From NCBI RefSeq assembly GCF_048892425.1, contig NZ_JBLZHU010000004.1, positions 310,001 to 374,000 on the forward strand: a DNA stretch of 64,000 bases, read 5' to 3'. The notes below the pieces were generated by a model. The model was given only the letters and a program-made list of their open reading frames with translations, was not told where the DNA came from and did not search any database. This DNA is from Pacificispira sp002696645. GTDB lineage: Bacteria; Pseudomonadota; Alphaproteobacteria; UBA8366; Aestuariispiraceae. Position numbers and translations under genes: made by a program. How positions within the stretch are numbered: position 1 is the stretch's first letter; every line of letters begins with the position of its first letter. Below are positions 52,790-61,102 of this stretch, in pieces.

Positions 52790-53968
52790 CTATATTACCT
52801 CTGTTTCTTCCAGCGGCCGCCCTGCCGCAATGCGTTCATATCCAAAAACGGATAAATCGATGCTGCGATATGCTCCATGGGTTATCATTTCCGCAATTCC
52901 ACGCCCGACCGCAGGGGATTGCTGCATGCCATGCCCGCTGAACCCATTAGCAAAATAGAAATTCGTAAGGTCTGGATGGGGCCCTAGAATGGAATTGGCA
53001 TCCAGCAAGCACATCGCATAATGACAGCCCCAGGCAGAAACCTGCCGGATGGCCTCAAAGGCGGGCACCCGATGCGCCAATGTGGGCCACAGATATTCTT
53101 CAAACTGATCATAGGCGACATCAAAGTCGGTGTTCTCTGGATCCTCTTCCCCGGGATTTGGGGAGCGACCGCACAGGAACCCCTTCCCTTCTGCCCGAAA
53201 ATACGTGCCCGAACTATCAATCACCAACAGGTCTTGCGGCACTGGATCGCGGCTTTCACAGTAGAAAACACAGCGCTTGCGGGGAGAGACCGGAAGGTCC
53301 GCAATCCCTGCCATGTCCGCCACCCATCGGGCTCGGCCTCCGGCTGCATTTACAAAGGCACCGGCGGGCACAACTTCCCCCATGTTTGTAACCGCCGCAG
53401 TCAGGCGTCCGCCTTCACGCTTAAACCCTGTGACTTCCGCCTCGCGATATACGACCCCCATTGAAATGGCCTTTTTCCGAAAGGCGCGGGTCAAGGCATA
53501 GCCGTCGAACCATCCCTCTCGCGACAAACCGACATGGGCAACGACCAGATCCTGAGCGTTCAACCAGGGAAACTTCTTTGCAATGGCATCGGGCCCGACA
53601 AATCGATCCACTTCAGCGCCACTGTCACGCTGAATGGTCAGAATTTTGTCAAAAGCCCCCTGCTGAGACTCATCGCCTAGAAACAAATACCGGCCTTCAT
53701 GAAACTGGATGTCAGGGGCGTCGCCCTCAATCCCCAAATGATAGCCAACCTGGGTTAGGAAATCATAGCCATAGCGGGAGATGGCGATGTTCTCCGGTGT
53801 TGAAAATTGCTGACGGATCGATGCGACAGACCGGGCAGATGTGGAAAATTCATAGCTGGGATCCCGCTCGAACACCGTCACGGTGCCTTGAAAATCAGGG
53901 TCCAGTGCAAGAAAATACGCTATTGCACTGCCAATCACGCCCCCACCAACGATTACAACGTCCGGCAT
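52790..53968 (-). CDS. FAD-dependent oxidoreductase (DAO family)
   Basis: About 392 residues from ATG 53968. The dinucleotide motif is VIVGGGVIGSAIAYFLA, FERDP follows, and the C-terminus has FYFANGFSGHGMQQSPAVGRGIAEM, the D-amino acid/sarcosine/glycine oxidase signature. It would oxidise an amine or amino acid. It overlaps the TPP enzyme stop by one base (TGATG) and precedes the LysE exporter by 3 bp. The combination suggests oxidation of an amino compound by this enzyme with later metabolism by its partner; the substrate is unknown. Confidence 0.92.
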   Translation of the reverse strand: MPDVVIVGGGVIGSAIAYFLALDPDFQGTVTVFERDPSYEFSTSARSVASIRQQFSTPENIAISRYGYDFLTQVGYHLGIEGDAPDIQFHEGRYLFLGDESQQGAFDKILTIQRDSGAEVDRFVGPDAIAKKFPWLNAQDLVVAHVGLSREGWFDGYALTRAFRKKAISMGVVYREAEVTGFKREGGRLTAAVTNMGEVVPAGAFVNAAGGRARWVADMAGIADLPVSPRKRCVFYCESRDPVPQDLLVIDSSGTYFRAEGKGFLCGRSPNPGEEDPENTDFDVAYDQFEEYLWPTLAHRVPAFEAIRQVSAWGCHYAMCLLDANSILGPHPDLTNFYFANGFSGHGMQQSPAVGRGIAEMITHGAYRSIDLSVFGYERIAAGRPLEETEVI

Positions 53969-55641
53969 CACGCACCGCCGCGCAATTTTGTTATCGTCGT
54001 GCCAAAGGAGATCGCTTCAGGCGATGTCATCAATTCGATCAATGCCGGCCCCTTATATGCGCGCGCCGCTGCAAAGGCGGCTGGGAAATCAGCCGTCCGC
54101 TCAACCCTTGTGCCCCAGGCACCATAGGCTTCCGCCAATTTCGCAAAATTCGGATTGCTGAGATCGGTCCCAGACACACGCCGGGGATAATCCCGCTCCT
54201 GATGCATGCGAATGGTTCCATAGGTGCTATTGTTGGAAACGATGATCGTGATATCCAGATTGTGCTTCATTGCTGTCGCCAGTTCCTGGCCATGCATCAT
54301 GAAACAGCCGTCCCCGGCAAAACAGATCACCTCCTGATCCGGTGCATCCAGCTTTGCCGCCACGGCCGCAGGCAGTCCATAGCCCATGGAACCGGATGTG
54401 GGTGCCAACTGCGTCCGGAAGGACCGGAACTGATAATAGCGATGCACCCAGCCTGCATAATTGCCCGCCCCATTGCAGATAATCGCGCGATCATCTGTGG
54501 ACGCATCGACATGTTTGACGACCTCTTCCATCTTCACGTCCCCTGGCGTTTCGATGGGTGTCAGGCTGCTTAAATACGCTTCATGCAATTTGCCAACACG
54601 GTCTTGATCCCGTTTCATGGGTGCAACATCAACCTGTGACAGGGCTTCGGCAAAACCCTGTGCGGTCGATACGATGGCTAGTTCCGGGCGATAGACCCGC
54701 CCGATTTCCGACGCGCTGGGATGGATATGAACAAGGGTCTGCTTTGGATTCGGACTTTCAACCAGACTATAGCCGCTGGTCGTCATTTCCCCTAAACGCG
54801 CCCCAACAACAATCAGAAGATCCGCATCTTCAATCGCTGACTTCAGGCTGGGAATGGGGCCTATACCGCTGTGCCCAACATAACTGGGATGGCGATTGTC
54901 GATGTAATCCTGTGTGCGGAAAGAGCTGCAAACCGGCAGTGCCGCACGATCACAAAAAGCCTCTACCTGTTGGCGGACCTGATTGGACCAACCGGGGCCT
55001 CCCACCATCATGATCGGTCGCTCCGCCATTTTCAGCAGATGTGCCAATTGCGACATATCATCCTGACCTGGTCGCGCCTTGGCAGGATTTGCCCGCACAG
55101 CATCTTTCACAACCACCGATTCCCGCAGCATATCTTCCGGCAGGGCCAGAACGACAGGGCCCGGACGCCCAGATTGGGCGATATGATAGGCCTGACTGAC
55201 ATATTCGGGAATACGATCCACCCGATCAATCTGGGCCGCCCATTTTGCCAGGGGCGCAAACATCTGGCGATAATCCACTTCCTGGAAGGCTTCCCGATCC
55301 ACCATGTCGCTGCCAACCTGACCGATAAACAGAATCATGGGCGTGGAATCCTGATAGGCGATATGCACCCCGGCAGAGGCGTTTGTCGCGCCGGGGCCAC
55401 GGGTGACGAAACAGACGCCGGGCTCCCCCGTCAGTTTCCCATGGGCATCTGCCATCATGGCCGCACCGCCTTCCTGGCGGCACACAACCGGTTCAATCTC
55501 CGGCACATCATACAAGCCATCCAGGACCGCCAGATAGCTTTCCCCCGGCACCAGAAACACCCGCCGGCACCCCTGTGCACGCAATTGATCCGCCAGAATG
55601 CGCCCGCCATGACGCATCGTGCATTGTCCGGTAACACTCAT
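53968..55641 (-). CDS. Thiamine pyrophosphate-dependent enzyme (acetolactate-synthase-like)
   Basis: About 557 residues from ATG 55641, with AAGGA nine bases upstream. Three domains fit the TPP-enzyme plan: an N-terminal PYR domain with Glu57 in CRQEGGAAMMADAHGKL, a central domain with VGARLGEMTTSGY, and a C-terminal PP domain with SGSMGYGLPAAVAAKL and GDGCFMMHGQELATA followed by NNSTYGT. A central FAD-binding segment is not obvious. Decarboxylases, synthases and oxalyl-type enzymes share this frame, so the reaction is not assigned. It is the first gene of a unit with the FAD oxidoreductase and LysE exporter. Confidence 0.92.
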   Translation of the reverse strand: MSVTGQCTMRHGGRILADQLRAQGCRRVFLVPGESYLAVLDGLYDVPEIEPVVCRQEGGAAMMADAHGKLTGEPGVCFVTRGPGATNASAGVHIAYQDSTPMILFIGQVGSDMVDREAFQEVDYRQMFAPLAKWAAQIDRVDRIPEYVSQAYHIAQSGRPGPVVLALPEDMLRESVVVKDAVRANPAKARPGQDDMSQLAHLLKMAERPIMMVGGPGWSNQVRQQVEAFCDRAALPVCSSFRTQDYIDNRHPSYVGHSGIGPIPSLKSAIEDADLLIVVGARLGEMTTSGYSLVESPNPKQTLVHIHPSASEIGRVYRPELAIVSTAQGFAEALSQVDVAPMKRDQDRVGKLHEAYLSSLTPIETPGDVKMEEVVKHVDASTDDRAIICNGAGNYAGWVHRYYQFRSFRTQLAPTSGSMGYGLPAAVAAKLDAPDQEVICFAGDGCFMMHGQELATAMKHNLDITIIVSNNSTYGTIRMHQERDYPRRVSGTDLSNPNFAKLAEAYGAWGTRVERTADFPAAFAAARAYKGPALIELMTSPEAISFGTTITKLRGGA

Positions 55642-55821
55642 CTGATGTGATCCTTGTACTGAAACGAAATGTGACAAACCCTATGCGCCTCGGGGGTGGG
55701 TCGGCAAGCTCTGTGCGATGTTTTTATCCAAGGCTTCGGTTTGATCTGGAAAAACCCTTTGTCAAACGGCACAGTCCCGATAATCACTTAAGATGAAAAC
55801 AAATCAAAGGAAGCGCGTAAA

Positions 55822-56718
55822 ATGAAAGACGGCGGTATTATCGGCTTTATCGGCACCGGCATTATGGGTGCGCCCATGGCGAAGAACCTGGCCCGTGCTG
55901 GCTTTAAGGTCAGGGCGTGGAATCGGTCTTCATCAAAAACTCAGGCCTTGCTGGAATTTGGCGTGGAGACCGCCCCAACCGCCGCAGAGGTTGCACAGGA
56001 TTGCGATGCCGTAATCATCATGCTGAGCGACGGCCCAACATGCGATCATGTCCTGTATGAAACGGGGGATCATGGCGCGCCGGTGCTGCCTGCGATGAAG
56101 ATTGGCGCCAATCTGGTGGTTATGTCATCCATTCCTGTCGAAACCGCGCGGGATCAGGCAGAAAAAGCCACAGCGTGCGGGATTGGATATCTGGATGCCC
56201 CGGTATCAGGGGGGGAAAAGGGGGCAACAGACGGCACTTTGGCCATCATGGCGGGCGGCGAACAAACTGCTTTTGATGCCCTTGTCCCAGCCTTCAAGGC
56301 AATGGGTCGCCCCACCCGCATCGGACCCGCGGGCACCGGACAATTGGCCAAACTGGCAAACCAGATCATCGTTGGGAATACATTGGCCACTGTTGCAGAG
56401 GCATTGATCTTCGCGAAAATGGGGGGGGCCGATCCTGCCGCTGTCCGTGCAGCTTTATTGGGCGGATTTGCGGATTCAACGATCCTGCAACAACATGGGG
56501 AGCGGATGTGTGTTGGCAACTGGAAGCCCGGCGGCCTTTCCCGCTATCAATTGAAGGACCTGCGCACCGCAATGGCCTTTGCAGAGACAATCAACGCGAC
56601 CTTACCCGTCTCTGAACTGACGACTGGTCTGTATGAGGACACGGTCAGCCACGGCGATGGCGACAAGGATCAAAGTGCTGTCTATCTGGAGCTCGCGCGG
56701 CTGAACGGCCTGATATAG
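55822..56718 (+). CDS. 3-hydroxyisobutyrate-dehydrogenase-family oxidoreductase
   Basis: A 298-residue beta-hydroxyacid dehydrogenase. The NAD(P) motif GFIGTGIMGAPMAKNLA opens the protein, VSGGEKGATDGTLAIMAGG is the substrate loop and GTGQLAKLANQIIVGNTLA holds the catalytic lysine. It may act on 3-hydroxyisobutyrate, tartronate semialdehyde or a similar acid. Tartronate semialdehyde reductase would fit a neighbouring TPP enzyme of the glyoxylate carboligase kind, but that is only a hint. It is divergent from the TPP enzyme, 180 bp apart. Confidence 0.92.
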   Translation: MKDGGIIGFIGTGIMGAPMAKNLARAGFKVRAWNRSSSKTQALLEFGVETAPTAAEVAQDCDAVIIMLSDGPTCDHVLYETGDHGAPVLPAMKIGANLVVMSSIPVETARDQAEKATACGIGYLDAPVSGGEKGATDGTLAIMAGGEQTAFDALVPAFKAMGRPTRIGPAGTGQLAKLANQIIVGNTLATVAEALIFAKMGGADPAAVRAALLGGFADSTILQQHGERMCVGNWKPGGLSRYQLKDLRTAMAFAETINATLPVSELTTGLYEDTVSHGDGDKDQSAVYLELARLNGLI

Positions 56719-56821
56719 GATGCCGGGACAAGCGGCCTAGCCTTAACAGTCAGATCGCCCTTGCTAAAAACCACAATCCTGTGGACGATGGTATTTTAAG
56801 ACAAAGGAATTGATCTGGGTT

Positions 56822-58363
56822 ATGCCGCAGGATGAGTCTCAACCTGCCTCAACAGGCATTCGTCGATCTGTTCACAGCCGGTTTCTGGGCGCCTATATTC
56901 CTGCCGTAATTGTGACACTGGCTTTCTTCATCGCCGTATTCGAAATTTTCACCTATCGCACCGCCGTCAGCGACCTGAGCCAGAAAGCCCAGCGTATCGG
57001 CACCAACCTGTCTGTTGTCCTGGCCCACCCGCTGGCGCGATCGGACCTGTCCAGTGTCACAGCACTTCTGAACAATGTCATTCAGGATGAAGATGTAGCA
57101 GAAGTCGCAGTCAGCCGCCCGGACAAGACGACTCTGCACCGGGAAATGAGGCCTGATGCACACCCAAACCCGTCCCTTTCCGTCAACCGTCCCATTAAAT
57201 TGGGCAGTGACTTAGGTACCACTACATTAGGCACGGTTCATATCATTATGTCAGACTCCCGTGTCACATCTGCAAGGCGGAGTCGTCTGTATTTCATTGC
57301 GTTCCTATCAGTCCTGCTGCTGGTTGCGATGGCGATTGTCGGGTCCGTGGTCTATCGGCGCACCATCGGCACCTCCTTGAACCAGCTGATCCAGGTCATC
57401 AATCAAACGGAACATGGCAGCGACGCAAAAGAGTTAACTGTGCAGCGTAACGACGAAATTGGTGAAGTTTTTCGTGCCTTCAACAGGATGCGCGACCGAC
57501 AACGGCAACATGATCAAGACCTGGATAATGTTCGCGCCGGGCTGGAAAAGCGGGTGCGGGAACGCACGATGGAACTGAAATCCGCCCATGACGCCGCCTT
57601 ATCAGCGAACCGCACCAAGAGCCAGTTTCTGGCTAATATGAGCCATGAATTCAGAACGCCCCTGAACTCCATCATCGGGTTTTCGGAAATTCTTGCCAGC
57701 GGCATCGTATCCGATCCAAAAATGCTGACGGAATATGCCAATGATATCCGCGAAAGCGGGCAGCACCTTCTAACCCTGACCAACGATCTGTTGGATCTGT
57801 CAAAGGCTGAGGCGGGTAAACTGGAGTTGCATGAATCTCTGATGGATGTCACCAGCACGATAGAAGCCTGCACGAACATGGTGCGAAACAGCGCCCAGGA
57901 GAAAGGCCTTACAGTATCGATCAGTGTTCCGGCCTCCTCGCCCACGATTTCCGGGGATGAGCGGAAGATACGTCAGATGATCCTGAATTTGCTGTCAAAT
58001 GCAGTGAAATACACGCCCCAGGGTGGAACCATCACCCTGTCCAGTCGCCCATCACCGGATGGCGGGTTGATTTTGGCTGTGCAAGATACCGGGATTGGAA
58101 TTGCGCAAAAGGATCAGGAGCGGGTGCTGCAACCTTTTGTCCAGGTCAACAGCGCCTATACCCGCAAACAAGCTGGAACCGGATTGGGGCTGCCGCTGGT
58201 GCGCATTCTGGCCGAATTACATGGCGGCTATCTGACCCTGTCCAGCACGCCTGGATCAGGCACCCTGGTCAGCATTCACCTGCCCGCAAGCCGCGTTCAA
58301 TACGACAGCCGCATCACCCTGACCGGTTCCCCGGGCAAGGTCTCTCAACTGGAAACAAAATAG
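56822..58363 (+). CDS. Sensor histidine kinase, orphan
   Basis: About 513 residues from ATG 56822; TTG 56810 is an alternative start but its Shine-Dalgarno is too close. A membrane helix (AVIVTLAFFIAVFEIF) near residue 27, a short periplasmic part, a second helix (FIAFLSVLLLVAMAIVGSVV) near 155-175, a HAMP segment with NQLIQVINQT, the H-box His275 in MSHEFRTPLNSIIGFSEIL, NLLSNAVKYTP, DTGIGIAQKDQ and GTGLGLPLVRI complete a standard kinase. No response regulator is adjacent. It converges with ppdK, 15 bp apart. Confidence 0.93.
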   Translation: MPQDESQPASTGIRRSVHSRFLGAYIPAVIVTLAFFIAVFEIFTYRTAVSDLSQKAQRIGTNLSVVLAHPLARSDLSSVTALLNNVIQDEDVAEVAVSRPDKTTLHREMRPDAHPNPSLSVNRPIKLGSDLGTTTLGTVHIIMSDSRVTSARRSRLYFIAFLSVLLLVAMAIVGSVVYRRTIGTSLNQLIQVINQTEHGSDAKELTVQRNDEIGEVFRAFNRMRDRQRQHDQDLDNVRAGLEKRVRERTMELKSAHDAALSANRTKSQFLANMSHEFRTPLNSIIGFSEILASGIVSDPKMLTEYANDIRESGQHLLTLTNDLLDLSKAEAGKLELHESLMDVTSTIEACTNMVRNSAQEKGLTVSISVPASSPTISGDERKIRQMILNLLSNAVKYTPQGGTITLSSRPSPDGGLILAVQDTGIGIAQKDQERVLQPFVQVNSAYTRKQAGTGLGLPLVRILAELHGGYLTLSSTPGSGTLVSIHLPASRVQYDSRITLTGSPGKVSQLETK

Positions 58364-58378
58364 GAGCAGAAGCCCGGC

Positions 58379-61048
58379 CTACTTTTGGTCCGCCTGTATA
58401 GAGGCTTGCGCGGCTGCCAGGCGTGCAATCGGCACCCGGAACGGACTGCAAGACACGTAATCCAGCCCCAGTTCCTCGCAGAAGGCGATGGAGGCCGGAT
58501 CTCCGCCATGTTCGCCGCAAATGCCAAGCTTGATTTCCGGGCGGGATTTACGCCCACGCTCCACAGCGATACCGATCAATTCACCAACGCCATCCCGGTC
58601 AATGGTCTGGAACGGGTCATGCTCTATGATGCCATAGCGCTGATAATCGTTCAGAAAGGTGGCGCTGTCATCGCGGCTGATGCCAAAGGTCGTCTGCGTC
58701 AGGTCATTCGTCCCGAAAGAGAAGAATTCCGCCGATTGTGCAATTTCTTCCGCCCGCAATGCGGCACGGGGCAATTCGATCATCGTCCCGATCGTGTACT
58801 TCGGGGCGATGCCGGTTTCTTTCTCAACCTCTGCTGCGACCCCTTCGATGCGGCTGCGCAGCAGGTCCAGTTCCTTTTTGATGGAAACCAGCGGGATCAT
58901 CACTTCACACAGCACCGCCTCTCCTGATTTATTCTGAACCGCAACGGCAGCTTCGAAGATCGCGCGGGCCTGCATTTCACAGATTTCCGGGTAGCTGTTC
59001 AGCAACCGACACCCGCGGTGACCCAGCATCGGATTTGATTCATGCAATTGGGAGGCGCGTGCCTGTACCAGTTTCGCATCCACCGCCAGGCTTGCGGCAA
59101 GCTCCTGGAACTCTGCTTCTTCCCGGGGCAGAAATTCATGCAATGGCGGGTCCAGCAGGCGAATGGTGACCGGCAGACCCTTCATGATGTCAAAAATCGC
59201 CTCGAAATCGCCGCGCTGCATCGGCAGAATGCGGGCCAGCGCTTTGCGGCGACCGGCCTCGTCATTCGCCAAAATCATTTCGCGCACGGCCAAAATGCGG
59301 TCGCCTTCAAAGAACATATGTTCGGTCCGGCACAGGCCGATACCCTCTGCCCCAAAGCCGCGCGCGGTCGCAACATCTTCCGGCGTTTCGGCGTTGGCGC
59401 GGATGGCCATACGACGATGGCTGTCAGCCCATTCCATGATGCGCGCAAAATCACCAGACAGTTCCGGCTGAACGGTCGGCACGCGCCCTTTCATGATTTC
59501 CCCGGTCGACCCATCAATGGTGATCCAGTCCCCCGCCGCGACAATCACGTCGCGTACACTGAACCGTCCGGACTTATAGTCGATGCGGATATCACCAGCC
59601 CCCGCAACACAGGCACGCCCCATGCCGCGCGCAACCACGGCCGCGTGGCTGGTCATCCCGCCGCGCGTGGTCAGTATGCCTTCAGCGGCATGCATGCCAT
59701 GAATATCTTCAGGCGAGGTTTCGATGCGAACCAGCATCACCTTTTCGCCCAACTGCGCCAGCTTTTCGGCTTCATCTGCTGAGAATACAACAATGCCCGA
59801 CGCCGCACCGGGAGAAGCCGGCAGGCCTTTCGCGATGACATCGCGTTTTGCCTTAGGATCCAGGCGGGGATGCAGGATCTGATCCAGAGATTGCGGTTCG
59901 ACCCGCATCACGGCCTCGCGGCTGTCGATCAATCCTTCGTCTGCCATTTCACAGGCAATGCGGATTGCCGCCGCGCTGGTGCGTTTCCCAGACCGGGTTT
60001 GCAACATATACAGCTTGCCCATCTGGACCGTGAATTCGATATCCTGCATGTCGCGATAATGGGTCTCCAGCAGAGTGCGAACCTCACACAGTTGCTGGAA
60101 CACTTCGGGCATCACTTCTTCCATCGCGGGCAAATCGGACCCATGGGCCTTCTTGCCGGCAATAGTCAGATGCTGGGGTGTGCGAATGCCAGCAACGACA
60201 TCTTCACCCTGTGCATTGACCAGATATTCACCATAGAACAGGTTTTCGCCGGTCGACGGGTTGCGGGTAAAGGCGACACCGGTAGCGCAGGTATTGCCCA
60301 TATTGCCAAAAACCATGGCCTGGACATTGACCGCGGTGCCCCATTCTTCTGGAATATCATGCAGGCGTCGATAGGTGATCGCGCGGGGCGTCTGCCAGGA
60401 ATTAAACACCGCCCCGATGGCGCCCCAAAGCTGTTCCTTCGGGTCCTGGGGGAAAGGTTTACCCAACTGATCCGCGACCAGTTTCTTATAACGCTCTATC
60501 AAGGTTGTCAGATGCTCGGCAGTCAGGTCCGTATCTGAAACCGCGCCGGTCTCGTCCTTGATATCTTCCAGCGCTTCTTCAAAATGATAATGTTCCACAT
60601 CCAGCACGACATTGCCGTACATCTGGATAAAGCGACGATAGCTGTCCATGGCAAAGCGACGATCTCCGGATTGCTGGGCCAGGCCCTCCACCGTCTCGTC
60701 ATTCAGGCCCAGATTCAAAACCGTATCCATCATGCCGGGCATTGAGGCCCGCGCCCCCGACCGGACAGAGACCAATAGCGGGTTTTTCACATCGCCGAAC
60801 CTGGCCCCAACGATCTCTTCAACCGCAAGCAGGGCCTTTTCAGCCTCCGCTTCCAGATCAGCCGGATAGGTTTTGCCATTGGCATAGTAATGGGTGCAGA
60901 CATCGGTCGAAATCGTAAAACCCGGTGGCACCGGCAAACCGATATTCGACATTTCTGCCAGATTGGCGCCTTTGCCCCCCAGAAGATTGCGCATATCCCG
61001 CGCGCCTTCCGCCTTACCATTCCCAAAACCATAGACCCATTTGGTCAT
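58379..61048 (-). CDS. ppdK: Pyruvate, phosphate dikinase
   Basis: About 889 residues from ATG 61048 (TKWVYGFGNGKAEGA); the longer frame to 61102 is not expected. It interconverts pyruvate, ATP and phosphate with PEP, AMP and pyrophosphate. The N-terminal ATP-grasp part has NLLGGKGANLAEM, the phospho-carrier His lies in RGGMTSHAAVVARGMG near residue 450, and the PEP/pyruvate domain has FSFGTNDLTQTTFG and the late GICGEHGGDP with its Cys. Length is normal. It follows glyS at 54 bp and may be transcribed with it. Confidence 0.97.
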   Translation of the reverse strand: MTKWVYGFGNGKAEGARDMRNLLGGKGANLAEMSNIGLPVPPGFTISTDVCTHYYANGKTYPADLEAEAEKALLAVEEIVGARFGDVKNPLLVSVRSGARASMPGMMDTVLNLGLNDETVEGLAQQSGDRRFAMDSYRRFIQMYGNVVLDVEHYHFEEALEDIKDETGAVSDTDLTAEHLTTLIERYKKLVADQLGKPFPQDPKEQLWGAIGAVFNSWQTPRAITYRRLHDIPEEWGTAVNVQAMVFGNMGNTCATGVAFTRNPSTGENLFYGEYLVNAQGEDVVAGIRTPQHLTIAGKKAHGSDLPAMEEVMPEVFQQLCEVRTLLETHYRDMQDIEFTVQMGKLYMLQTRSGKRTSAAAIRIACEMADEGLIDSREAVMRVEPQSLDQILHPRLDPKAKRDVIAKGLPASPGAASGIVVFSADEAEKLAQLGEKVMLVRIETSPEDIHGMHAAEGILTTRGGMTSHAAVVARGMGRACVAGAGDIRIDYKSGRFSVRDVIVAAGDWITIDGSTGEIMKGRVPTVQPELSGDFARIMEWADSHRRMAIRANAETPEDVATARGFGAEGIGLCRTEHMFFEGDRILAVREMILANDEAGRRKALARILPMQRGDFEAIFDIMKGLPVTIRLLDPPLHEFLPREEAEFQELAASLAVDAKLVQARASQLHESNPMLGHRGCRLLNSYPEICEMQARAIFEAAVAVQNKSGEAVLCEVMIPLVSIKKELDLLRSRIEGVAAEVEKETGIAPKYTIGTMIELPRAALRAEEIAQSAEFFSFGTNDLTQTTFGISRDDSATFLNDYQRYGIIEHDPFQTIDRDGVGELIGIAVERGRKSRPEIKLGICGEHGGDPASIAFCEELGLDYVSCSPFRVPIARLAAAQASIQADQK

Positions 61049-61102
61049 TGTATCGTCCAACCCTTTTCGTTTGATGTATCCGTCGAAAGGAAACTCACGC
61101 AA

